A DNA stretch of 64,000 nucleotides. It comes from Odobenus rosmarus divergens. Taxonomy: Eukaryota > Chordata > Mammalia > Carnivora > Odobenidae. The notes below the pieces were generated by a model, which did no database searches, was not told where the DNA came from, and saw only the letters and a list, made by a program, of their open reading frames with translations. Each line of letters starts with the position of its first letter. The first letter of the stretch is position 1. The stretch is taken from NCBI RefSeq assembly GCF_000321225.1, contig NW_004450277.1, positions 412,559 to 476,558 on the forward strand, in the 5' to 3' direction. Below are positions 50,396 through 61,249 of the stretch, piece by piece. A program made the position numbers and the translations under genes.

Positions 50396-50470
50396 GCATC
50401 CTCTGGGGCTCTTTTTAAAAATTCAGACTTCAGCGTCCTACCCCAGGCCTACTAATTGTGAACAAGTTTG
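50348..50470. mobile_element. MER5-like hAT fragment
   Basis: GTTGTGCAAATCTGAGTGAC, CCAACAGCATCCTCTGGGGC and CTACCCCAGGCCTACTAATT. Diverged, limits uncertain. Confidence 0.4.
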
Positions 50471-50769
50471 GGGGCAGACAGGGAGAGCTAACTGCTCATT
50501 CCAGGACAAGCTCAGTGGAGAGGGTGACTCTCTCGGGTGACTTGCAGCTGCAGAGTACTCGGGCCTAAGTCTGAGGCATCCGCTTTTCTGCTTCTGACCA
50601 CAAGCCTCCACAATCTGATTCTCTAGAGTTTCATGTATGTATCTCTTCTCTATTTTGTTTTCTGGTGAGATTTGAATTCTAGGATGCTGGAGGTTCTAAA
50701 GTCCACCATTCTAAGAAATCAAGATGGGAGTGGAAGCTTCTCCAGATGAGGGCTGTGGACAAGGTTGTC

Positions 50770-50789
50770 TTTTTTTTTTTTTTTTTTTT
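50770..50789. repeat. Poly-T run (20 T)
   Basis: Twenty T in a row, with no recognisable SINE attached. Confidence 0.9.
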
Positions 50790-52384
50790 AACGGTTTCAA
50801 ATGAGGAGAGAAAGTTTCTTGAGGGCCTAAGCTCCTCCTATAAACTTTGGATCTCAGACTTTCTGTCCCATCCAGCTCCTAATCCTCTCTCATCCCAGCC
50901 TCTCCCACATTCTCCGGAGGATTGGGCTGCCTGACTGGGAAGGAGGCTCTCCCATCTAAGCGCCTCTTACAGGTGAAGCTCAGAGAGAATCTCTGAAACT
51001 GGCCAGGGTCACCCAGCCAAAGAGGGACAGAGCCCAGAGGGACGCTTGTTGCCAGCCAGATGCTATTCCAGAGGAAGAAAACACGGCTTGGCGTGCGCTG
51101 AGAGCTCCCTGCTCAGCCCTCCCCCTGCCTCCCACCCTGGCTCCAGGGGCCACGCGAGGTCCCCCTCCGCAGGCAGACACCCCACCCCAGGGCTTCCTCT
51201 GTCTCCATTTCTGCCTGACGCTTGCACACCCCCACCCTGCATGTCCTTCCCACCTCCTGTCCCTAGAGGGCACTGCCCAACCAGGACAGGTGCAGCGGCA
51301 GGGCTAGTAACCAGGCACTTTTCAGAAATAGGGGGGCTCCTGGCTTTTCTCTCCCACCAGGGCGGGTGGGGGTAGGGAAGACAAGGGGAGACTGCCTCCC
51401 GCCTCAGGCTGAACAACAACCGTTGTGATGGTGGCTTCTGCCGAGTGGCATTTACAGCAGCGAGGGTCCACGACTCAGGCCCTCCCTGGCACAGAGGGGA
51501 CGTGGATTCGGAGGAGGCTCCGGACCCCACATCCCACAGCCGGTCACCATGACTGCAGCGGTTCCTGACCTCCTGCCAAGACATCCTGGCTCCCGGCCCC
51601 CAGTGACTCGTGGAGTTACATTTGTCCGTTTTTCACTTATAGGAACATTTCAAACCATCCTGTGTGGTCCATCAGACTCAGGAAATGTGCATTCTTGCAA
51701 TAACAAAATAATAGTAATGATCATGATGATCAATAATAAGAATGTCTTAAATGTACTGAGCCGGCTAGGCGCTTTAGGGGCAGTAGCTCACTTCCTTTGC
51801 TTTTCTCCCTTCCACACAGATCATCTTTCTCACTTCCTCCTGCATGTGGGCCTTGTCCCATCCTTCATCTCCCGAAGTTTGCGGCAGCTTTGCCTGCAAG
51901 CTCACTTACAGAAGAGGAAACCGAGGCTCAAGTTAAAAGCCATTCAAAATCCACCCGTCTCATCTCATTATCTATTCAGTAAATACGCACAAAGGAGCAG
52001 CTGTGTGCTTGGGACTGGGCTGGGTGCCGGTGATAAACACCTCCGCCTTGTCCCTGGAGCTTTCGGTCTGTACTCAAGTCAATTACAAGGTGCAAGAAGG
52101 CTGCCCGCAGAGGAGAGGATCTGGGAGGAGGGATCGCAAATCCGCCTCGTCCAGCTGCAGAGTCGTCCTAGCTCAGGTCCCAGCGGAGAAAAGCTGGCCC
52201 CACTCTGCCCTGTCTGAACTCCTGGTCCTCAGAACCCACACACATAATAAAATGGGTATTGCTTTATGTCCCTGAGGTTGGGGAGGCTAGTTTCGCAGCG
52301 ATAGACAACTGGAATGGGGGTTGATAACGGCACCCTCTCCTAGGGTGGAGGGCAGGGAAGAGGCAGGGAAGAGCCACACAGCAA

Positions 52385-52572
52385 GGGCACAAATGTCGTC
52401 TCCACCAGTGACCAGCTCTGAGCCCTTAGCCGAAGTCCTGTACGTCTCTGTGCGCCTCATCTGTAAAAGGGGTTAAGAAGAGTATCTCCCATGGTGTCTC
52501 TGTGAGGTTTAACTCAGTTCTAATAATACATGAGAGTTTAGACACAGTAAGAGCTCAGTAAAGGTTTTTACT
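52385..52572 (+). repeat. MIR, + strand
   Basis: GTCTCCACCAGTGACCAGCT, GCCTCATCTGTAAAAGGGGT, GGTGTCTCTGTGAGGTTTAA and CAGTAAGAGCTCAGTAAAGG. Confidence 0.8.
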
Positions 52573-52589
52573 GTAAGATCTATTTCATT

Positions 52590-52765
52590 TATTCATTCAA
52601 CAACCATTTCTTAAGCGCTAAGTCAGAGCCTGGAACTCTATCGGGCATTTCAAGTTACAAACCTAAATTCATCCTCCATCCCGCCCTCAGAAGTAGATTT
52701 TATTATTATGCCTACTGTTAACAGAAGAGGAACCCAAGGCTGAGAAAGGAAGCAGGAGTGGGAAC
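52590..52765 (-). repeat. MIR/L2-type fragment, - strand
   Basis: TTCATTCAACAACCATTTCT, TATTATGCCTACTGTTAACA and GAGGAACCCAAGGCTGAGAA. Head like L2, tail like reversed MIR. Confidence 0.45.
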
Positions 52766-53229
52766 TCAAAACCTCACCTTCCACCAGGCGGCCGCTTCCC
52801 ACGTGGCCCCCGTGGAGCACATCCCACTCCTCCCAGGGAGACGCGCAACATGCAAGAGATGCACCCCCTCATCTGCATCTGCTTCCTCCGCTCGGGGTTG
52901 CTCCGGGACAGCAAAAAAGCTTCATCTGGAAAAGGAACTCCAAATGGCTCTTATGCACACAACAGAAAAGACAGTCGACCTCTCTCAAATTAAATGACAA
53001 TAAAATCACACAGAACTACGTGTTTGACCTACCTGAGCGGCAGAGAGCCAGATTTTGAAGCCACGGGGACTTGGCCAGGCTGTGGGTGAGCTGGTGCTCC
53101 CTCCTGCCTTCCTAGGGGAGGGACATAGCCCAATCCCTATAGAAGAGGAGTTATGACATGTATCAAAATGAAAATACATTCCTCCCCGGGCTCAGCTAGC
53201 CACTTTCAAGGATTTAATTCTCTGATTAG

Positions 53230-53645
53230 TCTCACCCACGTGCAGAATAAGTGTGTGTGGCACACAACTGTTCCCTGCAGCCGGTGTTTTTGATCACAAA
53301 AAACTGGAAACATTCTAAACCTCTGTAGGAGACCCGTTTCAGATATAATCGCAGAGCGCTCCATGGAATGCCACGCAGCTGAGAAGGGGTCCCGAGAAAG
53401 TGTTTGGTGTACAGACACGGAGCATTTTCCAAGATGCATGATTCATGGAGAAAAGCAAGCTGCAGAACCGTGTGCAGTCTGTGTGGGGGCTGGGATTGGA
53501 GCAGGGGGAAGGAGACTTGCTGTCCCCTTTTGCTCCTTTTGACTATTAAGACATGGGAAAGTACTACCAAGTCCAAAAAATAAAAATGAAATACTTTGGA
53601 GACATTTTGCAAATGGGACTTTAAAGACCCTTAAGAAAGATTCAA
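53230..53645 (+). mobile_element. Old L1-type 3' fragment, + strand
   Basis: CACAAAAAACTGGAAACATT, CTCCATGGAATGCCACGCAG and GGAGAAAAGCAAGCTGCAGA resemble the 3' part of old L1 elements. The same layout recurs at 61250-61760. Confidence 0.5.
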
Positions 53646-54188
53646 ATGGCTTTGCATAAACTCCAAAATGAAACATTTTTCAGAACGGGTCTTGGAGACA
53701 CGGCCCAGAGCTCGAGGAGGGAGGTCCACTTTTGATCCCCAAGTGGGGTGTCCTAGCTGACAAAGAGCAGGGACCCTGCGCAGGGTCCCACAGTGAGCTT
53801 TCTCCTGTTCACGCAGGTTCCATGTCCACTCCCTATGAAAACCTGGCGTGACGTTCTGCTGAGACATGGTCCAGACACCAAGAAGCAGGGGTGAATCGTG
53901 CCCGAGCTCATGGGGGTTCCTTGGTCCAGGGCAAAATAGGGGATATAGAACCCAGGGGCGGGCGTGTCACTTTACCCCCCCCACCCCCCGAATCTCCCTT
54001 TCTGCAACTGTAAATGCGGCGGAAGGCAAGAGCACTCATTTCCAGGGGTGGTGGAAGATGAAATGGTAGGGGGTATGTAAAGCCCTGGCACATAGTAGGG
54101 CTCCGCCGTCGTAGCTTGTGATACTGTCACTCCATTCATCCCTTCATTTGCTCATCAATCTCCTTGACTCCAAATCATATTTGTCCAG

Positions 54189-54363
54189 GGGCCCCTGAGT
54201 GGTTCAGTGGGTTAAGCATCTGTCTTCAGCTCTGGTCATGATCCCGGAGTCCTGGGATCGAGACCCGGACAGGGATCCTATTTCTCCCTCTGCCTCTGCC
54301 TCCCCATCCCACCCCCTGCTCATGTACTCGCTCTCTCTCCAAATAAATAAAATCTTTTTTAAA
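54189..54363 (+). mobile_element. SINEC, + strand
   Basis: GGCCCCTGAGTGGTTCAGTG head, GATCGAGACCC B box, CTCCCTCTGCCTCTGCCTCC body, AAATAAATAAAATCTTTT tail. AAATCATAT occurs on both sides (54172-54180 and 54364-54372), but eight bases separate the left copy from the head, so the duplication is uncertain. Confidence 0.92.
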
Positions 54364-54528
54364 AAATCATATGGGGATCAATCAAAGCTCCTCTCCCAGG
54401 AAGCTTTGCCTGATCCACTGTTTCTTCCCAGTGGGAGTTCCCTTCCTTGTGCGACTCAGTCTTCCTCTCTCTTTCATACCCTTTGTCTGCTACCCTGGGG
54501 AATGGCCTGGGTGCTCTAACTTTTTTGG

Positions 54529-54542
54529 CCAGAAGAGGGCAG
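54529..54542 (+). promoter_or_regulatory. Candidate CTCF site downstream of RSPO4
   Basis: CCAGAAGAGGGCAG matches 13 of 14 core positions, and the flanking TGG before it also fits the longer CTCF motif. It has the same orientation as the site at 40011. Confidence 0.45.
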
Positions 54543-54597
54543 CACTGCCCAGGACGTCTGAGGAGCCGGGCTGGACACCACTGCAGCAGGGCTGGTA

Positions 54598-54735
54598 ACG
54601 ATGAAGCCCTACGGTGTGCCAGACATCACTCTGAGCACTCTGCTTACTTTAGCTCACTGGAGGAAGGCCCTACCCTGCTGCCTGCCTTCTACCATCCCCA
54701 TTTTATCTTCTTTTCCCTTTTTTATTTTAAGACTG
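54598..54735 (-). repeat. MIR fragment, - strand
   Basis: GGTGTGCCAGACATCACTCT, GAGCACTCTGCTTACTTTAG and CATCCCCATTTTATCTTC. Confidence 0.6.
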
Positions 54736-55814
54736 TGGCTGTCTATAGAGAGTTGAGTTAACCATTCTCAATTCAGGCCAACCCCTCTCTTGCTTTATTT
54801 AATTTTCCTCTTGATGCACCCTGCTCCTCCCCACTCCCCTCCCACCCAGGTACCCCCTCTCACAAGTTCGTCCTGTGTCCTTTCATGTGCGTGAATCCTT
54901 GGGTTTGCGTGTTTTTATTTACAGAAACGGTTTTGTGCCACAGAAATGGTTTTCCCTCCTGTCTCCTTCCCCCCCCCCATCCACCTGGTGTTTCGTAGAT
55001 CTAGTCGGATTGCTCCTGCACCCACTCTGGCTCACTCACCCTGGCATTAGACATGGCTCCCTTCCTCCAACCGTGTCACAGTCGTTGTTACCTCTTAGGG
55101 CCCCCTCCGGGGCCTGCGGGAGAATTTCTCTGGACGGACACACACAGGGCGAGGGTGGCTGGGCCGCTAGTATCCTCCTGCTTCCCGTCCCTGGGTCCTG
55201 CCCCGGGCCAAGCGCCCAGCAGAACACGGACCGCCACACCCTTGCTAACACCGGGAAGTTCCTGGTTTTCTCATTTTTGCCCGCCCAGTGGGTGCGGGAA
55301 AGGAGGTGTGCCTCTTCACTGTTAACTCCCATTTCTCTGATGACCACTGAGGGTATAGGAGCATCGATTCACACTTTTGTTTGTGATGTTCTCTCCCATT
55401 TTACCGTGCTACCACCGAGGCTCAGGCCCCGGTGGTAGGAGATAAGAGCCCCCACCTTGGCCTGCCCCTCTAACAACAACAGTAATGCATTCATTTTCCA
55501 CTCGGTTAATGACTTTGCTGTTTCCTTCATGATCTCAGGGGGCCTGTGGTCAAGGGCAGTGGATTTGTTAACCCAACGACATGGAAGAGGAACAGGGTGA
55601 GGACTTGGGAACCCGTGTAAAGGGGGTTCGGGAAGGGTGGGCCTCATTGCTAGATGGGCCAGGGCAGGTAGAGGGGCATCAGGAGAAATCAGGATGGCCA
55701 AGCTGCCCAGTGATATTGATGAACACAGAGGAGGAAGCAGGAGGCCAGGACACAGCAGGAACAAGGATCCGGACGGCATCTTGCACTATGTCAGGACTGG
55801 GGCAAGCTAGATAT

Positions 55815-56055
55815 TTCTCCACTCCTAGAATAAAATCCATACTCCTCATGGCCACAAGGTCCTACCAAATCAGCCCCTACTCCTTCTCCGACCTTATCTT
55901 CTGACCTGTCCTCCTTGCCCCTCCAGCTACACTGGCCTCATCTGTTCCTGAAACTCACGAATCTCATTCTGGCCTCAGGGCCTTTGCACTTGTTATCCTT
56001 AACCTTCTGCCCAGAATGCTTTCCTTCTGGGAAAGCACATGGCTTCTTCCTTCTC
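55815..56055 (+). repeat. L2 fragment, + strand, part before the SINE
   Basis: AAAATCCATACTCCTCATGG, CCTTGCCCCTCCAGCTACAC, GGGCCTTTGCACTTGTTATC and TGCCCAGAATGCTTTCC. It is interrupted at 56056 by a SINE and continues at 56219. Confidence 0.8.
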
Positions 56056-56208
56056 CTTCTTTTTTTAAAGATTTTATTTATTTATTTATTTATTTGACAG
56101 AGAGAAACAGAGCACAAGCAGGGGGAGCAGCAGAGGGAGAGAGACAAGCAGGCTCCCCAACCTGAGCTGAAGGCAGATGCTTAACTGACTGAGCCACCCA
56201 GGCACCCC
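56056..56208 (-). mobile_element. SINEC, - strand, internally deleted, nested in L2
   Basis: TTTAAAGATTTTATTTATTT tail and GAGCCACCCAGGCACCCC end, but the GATGTGGGACTCGATCCCAG-type B-box segment between the CAGGCTCCCC and AACCTGAGCTGAAGG parts is missing. CTTCCTTCTC flanks it at 56046-56055 and 56209-56218. Confidence 0.92.
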
Positions 56209-56218
56209 CTTCCTTCTC

Positions 56219-56400
56219 TATTTCTAAGTCTTCGTTCGAAGGTCACCTTTTCACAGAGGCTTCCCCAACAATCTTTTCTAAGTAGCCTGTGCCGGGCCCC
56301 AAGGCATTCTCTGCTTAGTGCCTGTTTAAATGTTCCTTTGTAGCCTTTATTGTGATTTAAAATGATCTTGTTTGGATAAGAGGGCCATCCAGCTGTAACA
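56219..56400 (+). repeat. L2 fragment, + strand, part after the SINE
   Basis: CGAAGGTCACCTTTTCACAG, AGGCTTCCCCAACAATCTTT and GTAGCCTTTATTGTGATTTA complete the L2 3' region. Confidence 0.75.
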
Positions 56401-56944
56401 TCTGTCACCCCTTTGATCACAAGGGTTGATTTGGCTGACCTAGCCAGTGTCCCCTTCCTCCCTCACCGCTCCCCTCCCCTCTGGAAGCTGCTCGCTGGGT
56501 CTAAGAGGATGACCTTCCCCCGAAGGAGGAAGAGCATTCTTCTTCCATCAAGGGTATACGAGTAACTGCACTCCCCTGCGAGAAGCTCCAAACAAGCTCT
56601 CCCGAGGTCCATTTGTAGGAGAAGGTAGGCTGGCTAGTCAAGTTTCCAGGACTCCAGACACATCGGAATGAGATGCCGTGTGTGGCAATCTGCCTTTCTA
56701 AAAGAGAAAAACAAAGAATAAAAGAAAATGCTCTTGTTTGTCTAAGTCTTGACCTCTTTATGTCTGCCCCCCTCACCTGTGTTTGTCTTCCGCACCAGAC
56801 GATGCACAGGGGCCGCATCGGCCTCGAGCACCACCAGCCCCCACGCACTCAGAAGAGCAGCCGGTCAATCAATATTTGTGGACTGAATGAAAGAGGGAAG
56901 GAAGGAAGGCGTCGAGGGGGTACCAGATCCCTCACGTTCTGGGT

Positions 56945-57078
56945 GCTTCCTCTGTGCCAGGAGCTGTTCACTCCGCAGATAGCCTTGTAGAGAAGGGATC
57001 GTCAGTGTGCCCATTTTACAGAGGAGATAACTGAGGCACAGAGAGATTTCCATCCCTTGCTTGAGGTCACACAGCTTG
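56945..57078 (-). repeat. MIR fragment, - strand
   Basis: CTTCCTCTGTGCCAGGAGCT, GCCCATTTTACAGAGGAGAT and AACTGAGGCACAGAGAGATT. Confidence 0.7.
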
Positions 57079-57599
57079 GGGGTGGGAGATTGAGTTTTAA
57101 CCTACACATTTTAACAGTTTCTTGTACTTTCCGTTCTGTGCTAGGAAGGCCCCTTGTCCCAACTATAGATCCCTATCCACCCTGGCACCCTGTATCTCTG
57201 CCCGCTGCCACCAGGGTTGCCTTTCTTCAAACAGAAGAGCCACTCATCCTGAGTCCTGTGGCCGCTTGCAAAGGTTCTTCATCTTGAATACCTCCCCATC
57301 TCTCCTTCTCCAAGGACATGAGGGAATTTGGTGGGAGGTGATGAAAATGTCCTATAACTTGTCTCAATTGGCAGTGCCACAGGAGGATGCATTTGTCTAG
57401 GCTCAGCCAACTGTACAGTTAAACTCCATGTATTTCACTGTATATAAATTACACTTCTGTTTAAAAAATTAATGAATTCTAGGATACCTTCTACAATCTC
57501 TCTCCACCCGCTCCTGACACCAGAGTGACAGATACTGGGCACAATCTACCAAATACCATCCCCCACTTCTGCCTTGCTAACTGAACACAATTTTCTTCT

Positions 57600-57880
57600 T
57601 GGCTTTCCCAGATGCTCACTTTCCCAGCCTCCAGGGTAGCAGAAGTGGCCATCTGATACAATTCTGGCCAATGAGGCCTCAGTGGAGGTCTGCTTAAGAG
57701 GAAGTAGATGGAACTATTCTTTCCTGCCTCACTTAACTCCTGCCTTAAATGCAGATGCAATGTCTGGAGCTGCAGCAACCATCTTGTGTCCATGAGGTGA
57801 CAAGATTGAGGGAAAGACTAAGAGAGTAAAGCTGCCAGCCCTGACTTTGTTGAACCACTGAAACGTTACCAGTTGCCACT
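57600..57880 (+). repeat. Old repeat of the ACATTTCCCAGC family, copy 5
   Basis: GCTCACTTTCCCAGCCTCCA, GAAGTGGCCATCTGATACAA and TTCTGGCCAATGAGGCCTCA. A late CTTTGTTGAACCACTGAAAC block is probably the family 3' part. Confidence 0.55.
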
Positions 57881-58474
57881 GGCCTCCAAACCTCCATTAC
57901 ATGGGGAAAATAAGCCCCTAATTGTTTAAGATTCTGTTAAATGGAGAATGATTTGACTGTAAGCACTGAAAAACCCAAACTCATAGAGGTGTCAGCAAAT
58001 AAGCAAGATGAATATGCACCCAGCACACACATGTATGGTCATGCCAATTGTTCAATGTTTACAAATCACCCCCTGCAAATAATGGTTTGCTTTTCACACA
58101 TAATATAAAAGTCTGGAGGTAGGTGGCAGCTGGTGTTGGTTCAGTGACCCAGTTATGTCAGGAATGTGATTCTCTTGAACTTCTCCTCATAGTTGCAAGA
58201 TGGATGCCTCTGCACACACATTCAAGGCAGGAAGAAAGAGGCAACAGCATAAAGAGGCTATATATGTGCCAAGAAAGCTTTCCCAGAAAACTCCCTGCTC
58301 CCTCCTCTCTCTCTCACCCCCCACCCCCACCTCACACACATAGCAGACTTCTGCTTCCATTTCATCGTCCAGAACTAATTACCTGGCTGGGAGGTAGCAA
58401 GTGGGAATGGGAGTTGGGCTGACCTCAAGAGACAAACATTTTATCCCCTGGTCAGAGACCCAGCTTAAAATGCA

Positions 58475-58607
58475 GGGGCATCTGGGTGGCTCAGTCAATT
58501 AAGTGTCTGACTCTTGATCTCAGCTCAGGGCTTGATCTCAGGGTCATGAGTTCCAGCCCCGCATTGGGCTCCACTCTGGGCGTGGAGCCTATTAAAAAAA
58601 AAAAAAT
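58475..58607 (+). mobile_element. SINEC, older type, + strand
   Basis: GGGCATCTGGGTGGCTCAGT head, GACTCTTGATCTCAGC, GGGTCATGAGTTCCAGCCCC, TTAAAAAAAAAAAAA tail. Imperfect flanks AAAATGCAG and AAAATGTAG. Confidence 0.92.
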
Positions 58608-58844
58608 GTAGATCCCAACTAGAAGAAATACTGGTGGGAGAAGGGGTGTGAAAATTCACACTAAGGAGTAAGGAAAGGACTGATAATAGACCTTTGTTTC
58701 CTTTGAGGAAGATGAGAGCATGAGGACCTCCTTTTTGGGTCTGACCCAGTTTCAAAGGGGCTGCCACCAGACTTTCCTGATTGCCCCCTCCTCCCGGCCC
58801 CCAAATATTCTTCCCCCTCCCTTCCTCCTGTCATTGTTGCAGAC

Positions 58845-58975
58845 CTAACTGTGCATTAGCAACTTGATACACATTATCTTGAATCATCTCAACCACTTCG
58901 GGAGGTTGAAGTTATGGCCCCATTCTTCTAATGAGGAAACTGGCTGCACACGAGAGGCCCATGGTTGCAGTGTGT
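58845..58975 (-). repeat. MIR fragment, - strand
   Basis: TTGATACACATTATCTTGAA, TCATCTCAACCACTTCGGGA and TTCTTCTAATGAGGAAACTG. Confidence 0.6.
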
Positions 58976-58984
58976 AAACCATCC

Positions 58985-59342
58985 CCAGGGACTCCCCGAC
59001 CCTGACCATACCCCTCACCTCCTTCACACAGCTGTGCTCTCCACATGAAGCCCCCTTCTTCCCCTCTTCACCTGACGAACCCGACCACCTTAGAGGTTTC
59101 AGCTCTGATTCTGCCTCCTCCTGGAAGACTTCCTTGACGGCCCCCCAGGCAGGCCAGGGGCCTCTTCCATGAGCTCTGTGCCAACATGACTGTGCTGTCC
59201 CTGACTCCGTATGTGTGTCTTGCCCAGATCAGGGCCCTGTGAGGCTAAGGCCTGGATCTGACTCATCTCTGGGTCCCAGTGCCCAGTCACAGTCTGGCAC
59301 AAGGTTGGGACCTAGCCACTGTTGAAGGGATGAATGAATGAC
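58985..59342 (+). repeat. L2 3' fragment, + strand
   Basis: CCTGGAAGACTTCCTTGACG, CTGTGAGGCTAAGGCCTGGA, GTGCCCAGTCACAGTCTGGC and ending GAAGGGATGAATGAATGA, the L2 terminus. Confidence 0.72.
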
Positions 59343-59574
59343 CCCAAGGCCGCTCTGGCTGGGAGTGAGATCTGACGTTAGCTGGCAAAAGCAACCACTG
59401 CCCTCAAGGCCCCAGCAGACAGCCCCACCCCCCCCACTCCCTGCTGGCCCTTCAAAGCCTGGCCCTCACTCCCATACTCTGAGGGTGGACAAATGGACCC
59501 ATACAGCCTCTACCTCTGTGGGCCATTTGGAAATAGTTATCATATTTACAGACATACATGTGGTTTTCTTAAAT

Positions 59575-59661
59575 ATAAGGCTTATTGAAATATAATTTAC
59601 TACAGTAGATAAAACCCATCCCTTCGAGATGTAAAGCTCATTGTGTTTTGACAAACATATA
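59575..59661 (-). mobile_element. L1 fragment, - strand, piece 1
   Basis: GCTTATTGAAATATAATTTA and GCTCATTGTGTTTTGACAAA begin a reversed L1 that continues beyond the nested MER2-like element at 59974. Confidence 0.65.
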
Positions 59662-59973
59662 CAATTGACCTTGAAGAACTTGGGGTTTAGGGCAATGATG
59701 CTCATGCAGTAAAATATCTCCTTAATTACTAATAGCCTACAGTTGACCAGAAGCCTTACGGATAACATAAACAGTTAACACCTACTTTGTATTTTATAGA
59801 CAGTGTATATAGTATACTGTATTCTTACAATAAAGCTAGAGAAAATAAAATGTTCCTAACAAAATCATAAGGGAGAGAAAATACACTTAGAGGGTTGTAC
59901 TGTATTTATCAAAAAACCCCACATGTATGAGCGGCCCTGGGCAGTTCGAGCCTGTGTTGTTCAAGGTCAACTG
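59662..59973 (+). mobile_element. MER2-like (Tigger family) DNA transposon nested in L1
   Basis: Inverted ends CAATTGACCTTGAAGAAC and TTGTTCAAGGTCAACTG, with TACTAATAGCCTACAGTTGA, ACGGATAACATAAACAGTTA and TATTCTTACAATAAAGCTAG inside, the MER2 order by recall. Confidence 0.8.
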
Positions 59974-60447
59974 GACCGCCGGGTACCCACCCCCACAATC
60001 ATGCTCTAGAGCAATCCCGTCACCCCAAAACTTTCCATCACACCCTTTTGCACTTGGTCTCCCCCACGCCCCCACGCGCCCCCGGCGAACACCAACCGGC
60101 TTGCTCTCTGTCCATATGGTTTTGCCTTTTCCAGAAAGTCCTGTACGGGGAATCCTACAGTATGATGCCTTTTGAGTCTGCCTTCTTTCCTCGCACACCA
60201 TGCCTTTGAGATGCATCTCTATTTTTGTGTGTATCAATACTTCCTCTCTTTCTATTGTCCAGTTAGTATTCCGTCATGTATCCATTTACCTACTGGACAA
60301 CTGTTTACAGTGTTTGGTGATTATGAGAACAGCCGCTCTAAGCATCTGCGTATGATTGTTTTGTGTGGACACAGTTTTCGTTTGGACTGGGTAAATGCGC
60401 TGGTGTGGGATGGCTGGGTCGTGTGGTAAGTACATGTTTAACTTTCT
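59974..60447 (-). mobile_element. L1 fragment, - strand, piece 2
   Basis: CACAATCATGCTCTAGAGCA, TTTTGCCTTTTCCAGAAAGT, CAGTTAGTATTCCGTCATGT and GTATGATTGTTTTGTGTGGA follow the reversed L1 3' order. Interrupted by a SINE at 60448. Confidence 0.8.
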
Positions 60448-60611
60448 TTTTTTTTTTTTTAGACTTTATTTATTTATTCATGAGAGACAGAGAGAGAAAT
60501 GCAGAGGCAGAGGGAAAGGCAGGCTCCCCGCGGAGCAGGGAGCCCGATGCGGGACTCGATCCCAGGACCCTGGGATCATGACCCGAGCCGAAGGCAGACG
60601 CTTAACCGACT
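60448..60611 (-). mobile_element. SINEC, - strand, head-truncated, with 13-bp duplication
   Basis: T-run and TTTATTTATTTATTCATGAG tail, GACTCGATCCCAGGACCCTG, then it stops at CTTAACCGAC without the GAGCCACCCAGG head. TGTTTAACTTTCT flanks it at 60435-60447 and 60612-60624, so truncation happened at insertion. Confidence 0.94.
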
Positions 60612-61200
60612 TGTTTAACTTTCTACATTGCCAAATTGTTTCCTAAGTTCCGGTTGCTGTGCACCCTCCTCCGGCGCTGGGTATTATCAGCTGTTTTCCT
60701 GGTAACTGTTAAATATCTTTTCCTGTGCTCATTAGCCGTATCTATTTTTTGTGAAGTGTCTTCTTAAATCTTTCGCTCACTTCTTATTGGATTATTTGTC
60801 TTCTTATTGAGTAGTGGAAGTTCTTTATATATATTCTGGACATGAGTCTTTTATTAGGCATGACCTTTGCAAATATTTTCTCCCGATCTGTGGCTTGTCT
60901 TGTCATTTTCTTAAGAGTGCCATGAGAAGAGAAGTTTTACATTTCGATAAAGTCAAATGTATCATTTTTTTTTCTTTCATGGTTCAGACTTCTTGTGTCT
61001 CTCATGGTTTGGGCTTTTTGTGTCTTATCTAAAATATCTTTGCCTGATCTAAGATTTTTGTCTGGATGTTTTACGGTTTTCGGTTTGACATTTAGCTCTA
61101 TGGTCCTTTTCGAGTTAATTCTTATGTATGGTGTGAGATATGAGCTAAAATAATTTTTTTTAACATATGGATGTAGAATGCCATTTCACTTCTAGAAAAT
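60612..61200 (-). mobile_element. L1 fragment, - strand, piece 3
   Basis: GTTCTTTATATATATTCTGG, GCAAATATTTTCTCCCGATC, TGTGGCTTGTCTTGTCATTT and CGAGTTAATTCTTATGTATG are the reversed L1 ORF2 3' part. Confidence 0.82.
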
Positions 61201-61249
61201 CATCCTACCTCCTACAAACGTGCAAAATGGGTATTCCTTGCAACCCTGA

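Noticed and set aside
51270..51283. Third CTCF-like core (CCTAGAGGGCAC)
   Set aside because: Only about 12 of 14 positions match, with the conserved CCA broken, so it was left out of the feature list.
51549..52217. 222-codon + strand ORF downstream of RSPO4
   Set aside because: It includes MIR-like sequence and has no recognisable domain. No sign of an exon of ANGPT4 (fibrinogen-like or coiled-coil motifs are absent).
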